A stretch of 64,000 bases of DNA from Blattamonas nauphoetae (taxonomy: Eukaryota > Preaxostyla > Oxymonadida): positions 62,001-126,000 of the forward strand of contig JARBJD010000024.1 in the NCBI GenBank assembly GCA_033064195.1, in the 5' to 3' direction. The stretch's first letter is position 1. Each line of letters starts with the position of its first letter. Shown here piece after piece: positions 53,976 to 64,000 of this stretch. Under the pieces are notes generated by a model, which did no database searches, had not been told where the DNA came from, and saw only the letters and a list, made by a program, of their open reading frames with translations. The translations under genes and the position numbers were made by a program.

Positions 53976-56900
53976 TCAGTCCTGAGAGAGTGTGTTATCA
54001 GAGGAGATGGCGACTGTCAGGGAGTTTGAAGTCGAATCAATTCCTTATTCTTCCTTCCGGATGAATGAATACTCCTTCAAAAACTGTGAGGCAACCCTGA
54101 AGAGAATAAAAAGTGAAACAGAAACAAACAGCGCGATGGCTAGGTTCTTCTGGCTCATCATCAACTGGAAGAACTCAACGTCGGATTGGACGTGAAAGGC
54201 AGTAACGGAGCTGAACTGGAGTCGGGAGAGGGCAGGGACGAAGATGAGGTGGGAGAGGAGGTGCTGGAAGAGAGACACGAGGGTGTGGTGAGATGGGTGG
54301 TGTGAGCAAGTGAGGATGGATCGGGAGGGCGACTTGTTCTGCCGAGCAGCCATTCGCATCTCGTTGCGGCTGTCTCTGCTCAAGTTCAAAGCACGCTTGT
54401 CGAGTGCCTTCTCGACGAGTGTGGCGGCTGTCTCGAACAGGCTGGTGATTGTGTGGACGTGAATGTTGTCTGGACGGGCGTGTCCTCCCGCACGGCCACA
54501 GCGTTGGCATTGACCACCTCAACAAGCACTTGCGACGAGGTGTGCCTGTGATGTGCGTGTGGAGTGGGGAGGGCGAGGCTGTCGATGATGCGAAGGGAAG
54601 CGTCGCTGTCTTCGACGGCCGAGCGGGAGGACGTGGTGAGATGGAACTGCGGGGTGATGGTGATGTGATGATGAAGACTGGTCCTCCAGTCCACATAGCT
54701 GTCCCCCACCCTTCGAGCGAGACGTCGAACAGCAGCATCTCTTCGGTCGTGCGGATGTGCACAGAATCGGAGCGAGACATCGAATAGCCGCGGCGGGGAA
54801 GGCTGAACGAGCAGCAGCTCGCATTTTGACACACAGCCGATGGGTGAGAGTTGGGTGAAGTCGGGCTGTGCTGGCAGACGAAGAACGGGAGCGACGCATT
54901 GAGGTTGAGCAGTATCAGTCGTGTCTGGTTCATCTCCCAAAAGTTCAGAGACTGCGAATACGCGGCGATGGCTGTGATGACGAGGGGGATGTTGGTGGCT
55001 GTGGACAGAACGCGGTTGAGGAGCACAGTGTTGCTGTGGGAGAACTGAAGAAGATGAGATAAAGAGAAGACAGACCAATCAGCACGTGTTGGCGAGTGAA
55101 GAGAGCCGCGAATACACTTCAACCACTCTCGTCTTGCTAATTGCCTGCGATTTGATGGGCGGAGCGACTGGGCTCTCATCGACAGCAAGACTCTAACATG
55201 AACGGCACAACAACCTCCTCCTCGGCCCTTCGGAACAGCTCCAACGCCCGCTCCACCTCGTCCACAGACAGGACATGTTCGGCGAGAGGGGTAGTGTGGA
55301 GGTGGGAGTGTTGGTGCTCTGCCGCTTCTTCTCCTCGTCCTTCTGCAGCAGTATGACGCTGTAGACAACAAGAAGGACGAGCAGGTTTCGTCTGGCATAC
55401 ATCGGACTCGCACAGTACTCAATGTCACCGATCGAACTAGGCAGCGAATGACGGGACAGCAGAGAGACGAAGAAGAGGAGGAGCGGAAGGAGGCAGTTCC
55501 AGTCTTCCAGTTCCGCCTTCCTGCCCCCCTCCGAGTCCTTCGTCGCATCATCGTGCACCTCCTTCCTGAACTCGCTGATTCACCCCGTTTCGATGAAGTC
55601 GTTGATGTCGATGTTCGAGAATGAGTAATTGTTGTACAAGTTGATGTACTCGACCAGCTCCCCAAACATCATCCCTCTCTTCTCTGCTTCCAACCAGTGC
55701 CGGAGTTCTTCGATGGTGGCGTGACTGTGTAGTCGAGCACATCGCCGTGTGGGAGGGAGTGATTCTTGTTTGTCTGGATCAGCGTGACCTTCGTCGAGTA
55801 CTCCATCGACGTGGTGTCGGGAACGAGGTTGGGTGCGATTGGCAGCTTGTTCAGAATGGTGATGTTGAGGCTTTCCTGCGCGACAAGGAAGGGCGACGTG
55901 TGAGGTGAGGCCTGATTGGTGGAGTGGAGACGCAGGGCGAGATAGGGCTTTGATTCGATTAGCTTCTTCAGAAGAGCGCAGAAGAGAAGGGAGTTGATTG
56001 GAATGTGTCTGGATGGGTTGGGCATGGGCATGTCGTCCATGTCGTCCGAATACACACTCCCATCATCCATCTCGTCGCTCACCGACGTCCACTGCGGATG
56101 CAGCTCCGATAAAAGCTGGACGACGAGCTGGCGCGTGAATTGGACAGGCTGAGGGCGAAGGGGTAGGAGTGGTTGCCGAGAGCAGATATGGGGATGAACG
56201 GGGCGAGCACACTCATCAAGTTGCCTGGCGGAGAGCACGGTGGGAAGATCGTTCGGAGCTGCTCAATCTTGTTGAACATGTTGCCCGACGAGAACGTGCA
56301 CAGTTTGGTCAGACTGGATGAGATTTTGGTGTTGAGTGTCGGCTCGAACGGTGAGAGGTTGAGAGTCGCTTTTGTCTTCGCTGTAAATGGTTCTTGATTG
56401 CCTGCCTTGCCTATCGAGATTGGGATGGTCTTGCTCTGCCTGAACCTGTGGACTCGATCGAATTCGCTCAGAAGTGCCTTCCGCGTGACCGAAGTGAGAT
56501 AAATTTTAGTCAGATGGATCTCTATCGTGTGGCCAATCTGAGCAACAGGTAAGGAAGTGCTGAGATTGGATGACGTTGTGCTTTCGAACATCTGGTCCTC
56601 TCCGGGCAGCACCAGCTTCCGAGTCTTCCGCATGAACGTGTCGATGCGCTCGAAACTTCAGCATCTCGTTCTGGATCTCCATCGCCTCTCGTTCGATTTC
56701 CCGCAGCCTGTGTTTGCTGACTGTCTGCGTGGTTGATGCTTTGTAGTGTTCGTTGATGAACGGCCAGTGCAGCAGCGAATATGGGTTGTTCAGCTGCAGT
56801 GGCTCGTGAAGCTTCAGCGGATCCGAATAATCGTGCGACGGACGCGAACAGATCGTGTTTGGCGGGATGGTTGATGCGGTTGTGTAGAATGCCGGCGTGC

Positions 56901-57949
56901 AGAAGAGAGAGTGGGCGAGCGAGCGCATGTTGAGGAGGTTGAAGTTGAGGAAGGTGAGGAACGTGCGACTGAGGACGACAGCGCTGACTGGCTGCGGAAT
57001 CGCTTTGATCAGTTCGTACGACGGGATTTTCTGAAACTCGACGTGGGCGCTGAGGCTGCCCTCGCTCTCCGTCTCGTCTTCGTACTCCGACGCGTCTGAT
57101 CCGAAGAGGAGCTCGTTCTGCGCCTCGAGTTCCTGCTCCTGCTCGAACGCCTCGGAGAAGGAGCGGATGGCAGCGTGGGAGATGACAGGGGTGGATGTGA
57201 ATAGCGAGGCTGAGCTGAGAGGAGAGATGTGTGCGGGTGAGGGGCGCGGAGAGGAGGGCTGACGAGTCGATGTTCGACTTCTTCCGCACAATCGGTGGGG
57301 CAGGCCGGTTCCCAAACTGGCTCGTCATCGCGTTCGGATGCGACATCAACTAACCCTGCCCGTGCATCGAGAACGATGACTGTCTTGTCAGCAGCGGGCG
57401 CACAGCGACGAGCTGAGGATCTGGTTTCTCGCTCGCGCTGAGGGAGCCATCGTCGGTGCTGTGACCTGAGGACGACTGGTGGAAGGAGGGCACAGTAATC
57501 TGGCGAAGAGTGATGTGATGCGAATGAAATGACAGTGAGCGTGTTTTCCTCTGCTCGGACTGGTCTGTTGATGAAATGAAATCGATGTTGTCGTTCAGGC
57601 GTGGTTTGGGCGGAATAGGACGAGATTGAACGACTGGCTTCTTTGAACGGCAGAGAGAATGTGAGATGAGATGGGGGGTGTTGGGAGATTGATGCAAATC
57701 GTGCATAATCTGCTGGTAGTATTGCTGCGTGGGATTCCTGATTGTCAGCGATTTTGAAGCGATTTTCTGCAGGTACTCAGGAGATTGTCGAGGGTTAGGA
57801 ATAAAATTGTCCAGATTTGACAAAGAAAGGCCGGGGGAAGTCACGGTAAGGAGTGTTGTGTGGGTGAGTGTGCTGAATGCAATCTTGTTCATGTCTGTCG
57901 AGAGTATGGTTGAGGCAAACGATGACACAAAACTTTCTGATGTTGGCAT
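53976..57949 (-). pseudogene. Large unrecognised host-like gene with several frame changes, C-terminal TM
   Basis: Coding character is strong from ATG at 57949 (MPTSESFVSSF) down to IRKEE, with TAA at 54045 and TGA at 53976. The frame must change about seven times. One change is explained by a 49 nt intron (57263-57215, GTCAGC..CTCAG), joining KKSNIDS to SASLFTSTPVI. Others (near 56655, 56165, 55690, 55560, 55290, 54440) are not clearly introns. A TAG at 57350 lies inside HGQG-LMSHPN. Segments include an acidic stretch (ASEYEDETESEGS), SKHRLREIEREAMEIQNEML helix, ELVEYINLYNNYSF, two hydrophobic stretches near LLPLLLFFVSLLS and LLVLLVVYSVILL, and a C-terminal membrane helix LAIALFVSVSLFILF. 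It may be an intact intron-rich gene, a pseudogene, or DNA with assembly indels. Family unknown. Confidence 0.5.
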
Positions 57950-58825
57950 CTTTTTTTTGAATCATCAATGTAGATTTGGACTTGGTTTCTTTTTAGTTTC
58001 GGAGTAAATCTTGTGGAACGAGTGTCTTGAGCTAGAAACAATCCTTCCGCAATGATACTGACAAATACTCAATCCCCAGTGCTCGTCGCTCTTCTTTGTT
58101 TTGTCTTTTATTCGAATCTGAGTGTGAATGGGTGCAAAAACGGTCGAAAACCAATTCAAAGCCATCGTCGAATTCTTTGTCCAAATTGGACACTTATCCT
58201 TCGAACTTCTTCCTTCTTCTGAAGATGCCTCTTGATGATCTGCAGACACATCTTCCAAGCCTTTTGATCCCCTGGTTTCTGATTCTGTAATTGCTATCCT
58301 TGTCCAACTCGAGAGTCTTGCTTTGTTCGGAAGGACAGTGTATTGTTCCAGTGATGGTCGAAGTTTAGCTCGAGGTTCCTCTTCAGATTGTGAACATGGC
58401 GAATATAGTAATGATTCTGAAGAACTGACATTGGATCATCTCCATTTCGCTCTCCTTTCTTGAGTAATCGTCCGTTGACAACGATTTACGCCAGGTGTGA
58501 GCACTTTGGAGAGAAATCAATACTCAGAAGAGGAGAATACAGTTCATGAGGAAAACAGGGGAGATTTAAAATTGGATGGACATTTAGGGCTGCGCATTAA
58601 GAGGGACGCAAACAATAATATAGAAAATAATGAGGAGACAGACAATTTGCACATCTTTGTGGATTCAACTACTCATATAAGCCATTATTCACAAAACAAA
58701 GTCGATCAATCCTGGACTTTTTTATTTCATTCCATTGATGTCAGAAAGATATCAAATAGGAGTATGAGACTTCTCACGGGATACCTGGGTCATTTCCATC
58801 CCATTTCTTCCTGATTCACACCAAT
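57950..58825. other. Spacer with possible start of a hAT element
   Basis: An ORF at 58497-58814 (TTG first codon) is polar and unrecognised. It may be an eroded 5' part of the hAT element that follows. Confidence 0.35.
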
Positions 58826-59989
58826 AACAGCGAGTCACTGATTCTCGCGCAAATTATGGAGACTTTTTGGAAAGGCCTGATCTCAATGGGGACAGTTTCT
58901 GACAACAAACTGTTTTGGACAATTGCTGACCGTTCGGACTCGTACTTTTATTCAGCAAGAACACTTGACATCAATAAGCTAACTCCTCTCTCAGTGATGC
59001 TAGACACATCAACAGATCACACATCAACCACTGTGTTGTATGTGAATCTTCGTTTTTTATCTAATGAGAGAAAACTTGTTGATGTTCTTGTTGGGTTGGC
59101 TGAAATGAATTATGGAGGAACGGGACTCCTTTTATTCAACGCATTTGAGGAGATCTTGGAGTAAGCAAAACTCAATTTTGGGCAGATCGTCTCATTCGCA
59201 ACGGATGGAGACCCTGCGAGTTCTGGGCGGGTCAATGGCTTTATCGGACATCTTCGTTATCGAAATCAAAACATCATTCATACCCACTGTTCTGCTCACC
59301 GTCTTCAACTTGCTCTCAAAGCAATCTTTGATTCGGATCTTCCTCCAAAGACACTGAGCAGGCCAATCAAAGTGAGATGGATCACTAACTTGAGTTCAAT
59401 CTCAGAAGCACTGTAGTATAGTTCAAAAAAACAGTTCAATTGTCGTTGAAGAGAGATCAACTCAATAACTGGAATTGGCGTCATTTTTTCCCGACCGTCG
59501 ACCATCCTTCAGCTGGCAGGTCTGAAAATGACCATCGAAAAGGCATAAATCGCACTCACCCTCCCCCAAAGTAATGAAATGACACTGCATCAACAGAGAA
59601 GAATCGTCACCGACCTGATCACGGCTCTAAAGGCAATCATTGGGGAGGAGATACGAAATGCAGGGGCTGAATGTTCTCGAGACGACCGATTTCGATTTCA
59701 ATTCTCACGCAACGCAAATGTCACCTGACAATGATATAACTGAGTCGCTCTTTAAACACACTGGAGGCGTATTACATCGATGTATCAGCTACATTTCGGT
59801 ACTCAGGAACGAACAGAGCCTCAAATTATGGAACTTATCCTCACGAATCCAGTGTTTCAATCTGACTCCGCGGTCTTGCCGATTTTTCAGGCGATTCAGA
59901 CTATCACCGTTCCCACCGTCACAACTGAAAGAGAAATCAGTATTGTTCACCACTCGCGTAGAAAGGAGAGCTCCCGTCTGACGATTTAA
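58826..59989 (+). pseudogene. hAT transposase (ZMYM/KIAA1586-like), one frame with TAA, TAG and TGA
   Basis: In one frame: LSVMLDTSTDHTS with the first Asp, VSFATDGDPASSGRVNG with the second, IHTHCSAHRLQLALK (Cys-x-x-His box), IKVRWITN, and after a poor stretch VLPIFQAIQTITVPTVTTER, the C-terminal dimerisation motif. TAA at 59162 and TAG at 59414 sit at Gln-compatible sites (FEEILE-AKLNFG, SEAL-YSSKK). A TGA near 59438 and three TGA near 59730 show real decay. Confidence 0.68.
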
Positions 59990-60079
59990 TCTTTTGGAGT
60001 CTTGACAAGAATTAGTCACAACGCACTGGATATTCTTCTCGTCGACGAAAAAAGAATTTGTGAGGGAAAGGAAAAGTAG

Positions 60080-60430
60080 TGGAGATGGACGAGGTGTGCT
60101 TTGCAAGATCGAGAGGCAATCGAGGAGCTCACAGACAGTCATACTGAGTCGTTGGAGGCAACAAGAGACCATGAGACGTTGAAGGCAATCATACTACAAT
60201 ACGTCGCAGAAGGAACAACGATCATTCCAGATGGATGGAAAGGCTACTGCGGACTTGAACAATTTGGATACGACCATCGAGTCGTTATTCAGAGCACGAA
60301 TGATAGGGTTAACGAAAACGGCGACACAACGAATCACATTGAGGCATTTTGGAGTCGACTGCGTCAGAGTCGACCTCAAAACGGAGTGCCGCGGTGGCAT
60401 CACGATGGCTCCTTCGTCTTTCAATTATAA
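60080..60430 (+). pseudogene. ISXO2-like DDE transposase fragment
   Basis: VEMDEVCFARSRGNRG (first acid), then a frame change and TII-PDGWKGYCGLEQFGYDHRVV, followed by TTNHIEAFWSRLR, the D...H/N-x-x-E pattern of the ISXO2-like family. In the first part two TGA stand where the family has Trp or another residue, so it is decayed. Confidence 0.65.
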
Positions 60431-60704
60431 AAATCCAGACAAAAGACTTTTCAAGATTGTTGTCTTGACTGCGGAATATTGTCCTTTGAATCCATGAACA
60501 AACTCATTGGATAGCCAAAAAAGAGCAAAGAGCCCAAAGGAATCTCCTCTCTGAAAAGACACGTTAGAATCGAAAAGGAACGAAGATCTATCTTCAGAAG
60601 TGTCAGAAGCAGTCGTGTTGCCAGTGAAAGAGAAACGAGCACTCTCGTCACGACAAAAGAGGAGTCCTTCTTCCTCAGTTTCTTTTTATCATTCTGTTAT
60701 AGTA

Positions 60705-60740
60705 CTCACAGCCCCCCTACACTTGAGGGGGGGCTGTGAG
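60705..60740. repeat. Strong GC hairpin
   Basis: ctcacagcccccc is followed after ~9 bases by ggggggctgtgag: a 13-bp perfect inverted repeat in AT-rich DNA. It may be a transposon end, a terminator-like structure or a deletion footprint. No gene ends clearly here. Confidence 0.7.
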
Positions 60741-61016
60741 GACGATCCGACATCATGAAAAAGTGACTGGAAAAAAGGATAGGGTGAAATGTGAATAACC
60801 TATGAGAATACTCATCTCCATTCGGTTGTTAACGTCGGGTAATGTCTCGATTTCAATTTTTCCGAATTCTCAGAATCGAAATCCACTCAACTGTGAAGTG
60901 ATCTGACCTGGATTTTTTGAAAATATGGGTCCGATCCAAATGTGTGCAAAAGCGAACATATTCCCTCATCTCACTCTTCATCTTTAAACACACTTTTTTT
61001 TCAAAAACGACTTTGA
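60741..61016. other. Spacer, nothing seen
   Basis: AT-rich, no coding potential. Confidence 0.4.
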
Positions 61017-61463
61017 TCAGCCCATCGAAAACTTGGTACGGGCATACCTCGGCGAATTTGAAGAGTTGAGAGCTGTGGTTTCAACAAGGCTCCTATTTCG
61101 CGGAAAGCTTCTTAAAAAGTCTATAATCTTGGAAGGTCGGATTTGAGGATCGTTCGTCTTCGATGGAGCAGATCCTTCATTTTGGCCAAACCCATAATTT
61201 GGCATGGCAAAAGGGGCGCCGCCTCCTCCGCAAATGGCTTTTTTTAAAAGAATGTACATAAAAATGTCTTTTGCAGCAGTTGCGAGAACGGAGAGGTAAT
61301 CAACAGTTGAATCATTCGTATCACATTCTGGTTTAGAAGAAGGCACATTTGCTGATGGTTCCTGGTAATCTTCGTCTTCTTCATCGTCATCTGAATCTGA
61401 CGAAAAACGAGCAATTCCCGAGGCCCAACTTGCTGCAGCATCCCTCGTGAGGCTGGAAGGCAT
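61017..61463 (-). CDS. Small acidic-linker protein or transposon-derived ORF
   Basis: 148 codons, ATG 61463 to TGA. N-terminal Ala-rich start, a long acidic patch (SSDSDDDEEDEDYQEP), a hydrophobic helix (DIFMYILLKKAICG), and a basic C-terminus. It lies just downstream of the hAT-like fragment on the same strand and may be its C-terminal remnant. No family recognised. Confidence 0.4.
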   Translation of the reverse strand: MPSSLTRDAAASWASGIARFSSDSDDDEEDEDYQEPSANVPSSKPECDTNDSTVDYLSVLATAAKDIFMYILLKKAICGGGGAPFAMPNYGFGQNEGSAPSKTNDPQIRPSKIIDFLRSFPRNRSLVETTALNSSNSPRYARTKFSMG

Positions 61464-61569
61464 TTGAGTTAGAATTGATTCATCTTGCAGGTCATCCTGC
61501 TGATTGAGTAGTTCACTGGGAAAGAGTTCCGGATTTGGAATTCGAATGGATTTTTCGAAATGATTATAT

Positions 61570-61925
61570 CATATCAATTATCCGCCTTGAAAAGCATCCG
61601 CACCTTCCTCTGTCAGTGAATGGGCGAATGCAGCAATGGATCCAAGGTTAGTTGCGAATGTGTAGTGCCAAATCCAATCTTCAAATTTCTTGAGGGCTGG
61701 AATCCATTCGCTGTTTGTCTGTGGGAAATGTTGCTTCAGATATTTATAAGGATGAAACAACGACACTTGAATTGGTATTCCCCATTCCAAACTTCCTAAT
61801 GTCATTTTGAGTCTGATTAAGAAGTGCACAATCCTCCATCGCCATTTTGAATAAATTATTCAGTCCTTGGGCAACGCAAGGCCAATGTAATGTTCTGAAA
61901 CCGATGACATTTTTGTCAGACTTTC
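61570..61925 (-). pseudogene. hAT-like (DUF659-type) transposase fragment
   Basis: VIGFRTLHWPCVAQGLNNLFKMAMEDC, with the HWP-C-A..LN box seen in DUF659-type hAT proteins, then a frame change and NSEWIPALKKFEDWIW. Catalytic core otherwise missing. Confidence 0.5.
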
Positions 61926-61940
61926 AATACATACTTTGCA

Positions 61941-62625
61941 ATGGTGGAAGGCAACAGTTTTAAAGAACAGCAAATCATCCAAGAGACTGCGGATGTCTGC
62001 TGTTGTGGTACCAAAACAATACAAAAGTACCTTGACACCATTGTCATTCGTCACCTATTATCGAAATCGCGAAAGAAGGTCAAGGCTACGCTGATAAGCC
62101 CGTCCCTAATTTCAAGAGCAAAGAGCAGGGACAAGAGTGCGATCATATTGATCAAACCAGAAGTGATCATACGCCACCTGCAATCGTTTATTGTGTCTCT
62201 TTTTAGCTGAAAAGAGATCAGAACAAACTCCGTGTATCAAAATTTGACGAATGGAGATGATATCGTTACTTCAAAGAGGTTCACCTTCAGAATCGAAAGA
62301 AATGGGCGCAAGAAATGGTTAAAGAACAATTAATAGCAGACCATATCATCTTCGACGATGAATAGTCGTTTCGATCTGTTCGAGCAAGAAAGTCCAATCG
62401 AAGTCTCCATCTAGCGGCAACCCCAGCAAATGAAACACCAAGCCCCGTTCGCCCCTTGATAATTGGAATTTGGGTCGCAATAGGTGTCGATCTCAAGACT
62501 GACATCGTTTTCACCCCGAAGTCGGTGAATGGCGCAACATAGTCAGAAATCGTTGCTAAACATCTAGGAAATAATTCATCATATCACTATCATGTTATGA
62601 AAAAATCTTGTTATGAAACGTAAAT
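61941..62625 (+). pseudogene. Tc1/mariner-like transposase fragment
   Basis: A helix-turn-helix-like start (KEQQIIQETADVCCCGTKTIQKYL), a frame change near 62205, then KKWAQEMVKEQLIADHIIFDDE-SFRSVRA with the catalytic Asp and IIGIWVAIGVDLKTDIVFTPKSVNGAT-SEIVAKHL. In the second frame TAG at 62363 and 62540 and TAA at 62621 are Gln-compatible; one TGA lies at 62258. Confidence 0.6.
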
Positions 62626-63065
62626 GGCCATTCTCGCCATTCATCATCATTATATCCGATCTGGTGTTATCGTTCAGTGAAATAAAAACGGAACTGAGCT
62701 TGGTGAAGGATGTCTACATTAAAAAGCCATCCCGTTATCTCCTCACATGTTCTTTCTTTGTGTACTCTTCTCATGCGAGCCGAAGCCCATACATTTCATC
62801 CTTCGCATCCACCACTGATGTGATGATTCTGATGAATTTTTCCACGAATTTCGCACAATCTTCTTCGTTCCACCACTCTCACCGTCTCATCATTGCTAAC
62901 ATTGTGAATTGTGAGATCGATCTTGATAATGTGTCCACATTCTCACTTCTTCGAGAATCGTCGCACCCTGTCGCGTAAATTGATCCTATCAGACATTGGC
63001 AACAGCTATGTAAGACTGTGGACTCACATCAACGCACAAAAACCGACGCAAGACGCACATTTCAA
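62626..63065. other. Spacer, contains shifted tail of the last transposase
   Basis: The minus strand at 62989-63237 reads ATIEKSILGASIWPPDPE in another frame, probably the true C-terminal continuation of the transposase to the right. Otherwise nothing. Confidence 0.35.
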
Positions 63066-64000
63066 TCAGTTCAGCATCTTCGTAACGATCTCCCCAACAA
63101 ACCCGTTTCTCAACCCAGACCTGTTGAGCCCACACAACACTAGGATGGTCAGGGAGGTCTGCAATTTGTGTTTCGGGATCAGGGGGCCATATCGAAGCAC
63201 CCAGAATTGACTTCTCAATCGTTGCAGGGGAAAGCAATGGTGTAAAGCGTTCCGGATAGTTTTGCCAATGGCATCCCTCTTTTGTTGAATGGTGTGAGGG
63301 AATGGATTTGGTAAATTGTTTCGAATGAACTGCATAAAATTGCTGTTAACGAATAAGTCCAAAGGTTGGATGCGAGAACTTGTGTGTGATTGGGGCCGAA
63401 CGATATCAATATTGTTCCTCTAAGCACTATGGTGAATTCGAGGAAATATGTGTGTCACTGCCGAATCCATATGTATGACGGCAGGCGCGACTGGGAGGTT
63501 CATCAACGCTCTCTTGTTGTTGATCTAAGAACAAGTAATTGCCTCGAAAAGGTCTTCAAATTTCTGCTGTGAGAACCCATTCCAATCCGTCACAAGATAT
63601 ACTATGGAAGGAGATTGACATTTCCGCCATATTGGGGCGATCTGTGCCGTGTTGAGGATGACAACAGTGGTACAGTTCGCCCCATCTGCACTCACTGTGA
63701 ATAGAAATTGGAGATTTTGAAACTCCGAAATGGCCGGAATATTGGGTACCATATTGTCCTTTGTTGGAACAATTAAGGTAGTGTGATTTCGTTTGAACGA
63801 ATAACTGGTTTCGTCCAAATTAAAACAACAAGTCCCAGGATTATATCCACGAAACCCTGCTACGGCTTGCCAGCTTCTTAAGAAAGGCTGAATGAAGGCT
63901 TTGTTGGTGTGAAATGCTCTTTTTTCTAAGAGTTGGTCTGGTTGTGACAGTTTAAGAGTTCCCGATCTTTGAATGAAATGAGGAGCATAGGATTTAGAGA
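63066..64000 (-). CDS. pogo/CENP-B-type transposase, two in-frame TAG, runs off the window
   Basis: One frame of 311 codons from the window edge to TGA at 63066, crossed only by TAG at 63525-63527 and 63420-63422. Motifs in order: FLRSWQAV, CCFNLDETSYSF with the first catalytic Asp, FLFTVSADG, VIHMDSAVTHIF with the second Asp, and NNIDIVRP-SHTSSRIQPLDLFV, the usual Gln-Pro-Leu-Asp box. The two TAG fall in ITCS-INNK and HHSA-RNNID. A frame change near 63230 probably leads to a longer C-terminus at 62989. Under the standard code it is broken; with TAG as Gln the core is intact. Confidence 0.68.

Overview
The window looks like nuclear DNA of an anaerobic flagellate of the Preaxostyla (oxymonads), most likely a Blattamonas/Streblomastix-type streblomastigid. 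This is my inference from memory of protein families, not from a search. The grounds are spliceosomal introns with GT..AG ends (about 37-136 nt, donors often GTATG), very large Cys/Ser/Thr-rich right-handed beta-helix surface proteins of the Pmp ('GGA[IV]') type, and a paralogous helical-repeat family (17.4-19.9 kb) that I associate with Blattamonas.

Layout. 1-15.0 kb: two tandem Pmp-like genes, the first cut by the window start, both built from ~1.83 kb internal repeats. 15.4-16.8 kb: a multi-pass membrane protein gene with several short introns. 17.4-19.9 kb: two members of the helical-repeat family on the minus strand, one truncated. 21.1-30.7 kb: a compact host block with a Ser/Pro-rich protein, COG6 (five exons), a divergently transcribed SNAPC4-like Myb protein, an 810-residue single-pass membrane protein and a vasohibin-type tubulin carboxypeptidase. 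31.4-33.7 kb: a Cys-rich plus coiled-coil gene whose reading frame is crossed only by TAA and TAG. 34-64 kb: a transposon-rich zone. It holds a large hAT transposase, a foldback element, a nearly complete DIRS-type tyrosine-recombinase retrotransposon with a MITE inside it, a perfect ~1.35 kb GAA tract, and decayed MULE, pogo, hAT, ISXO2-like and Tc1/mariner pieces. One interrupted host-like gene lies at 54.0-57.9 kb.

The most interesting signal is codon meaning. The host genes in the first 31 kb have no internal TAA or TAG, and eight of nine recognisable gene ends are TGA. The gene at 31.4-33.7 kb has eight in-frame TAA/TAG and no TGA, at places that read well as glutamine. Several transposase frames, including one running off the right end, show the same. 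The related oxymonad Streblomastix strix is known to read TAA/TAG as Gln, so the window either uses that code sparingly or carries genes written in it.

The host genes are ordinary eukaryotic functions (Golgi tethering, snRNA-gene transcription, tubulin detyrosination, cell-surface proteins) and do not form a pathway together. I found no rRNA, tRNA or CRISPR array that I can support.
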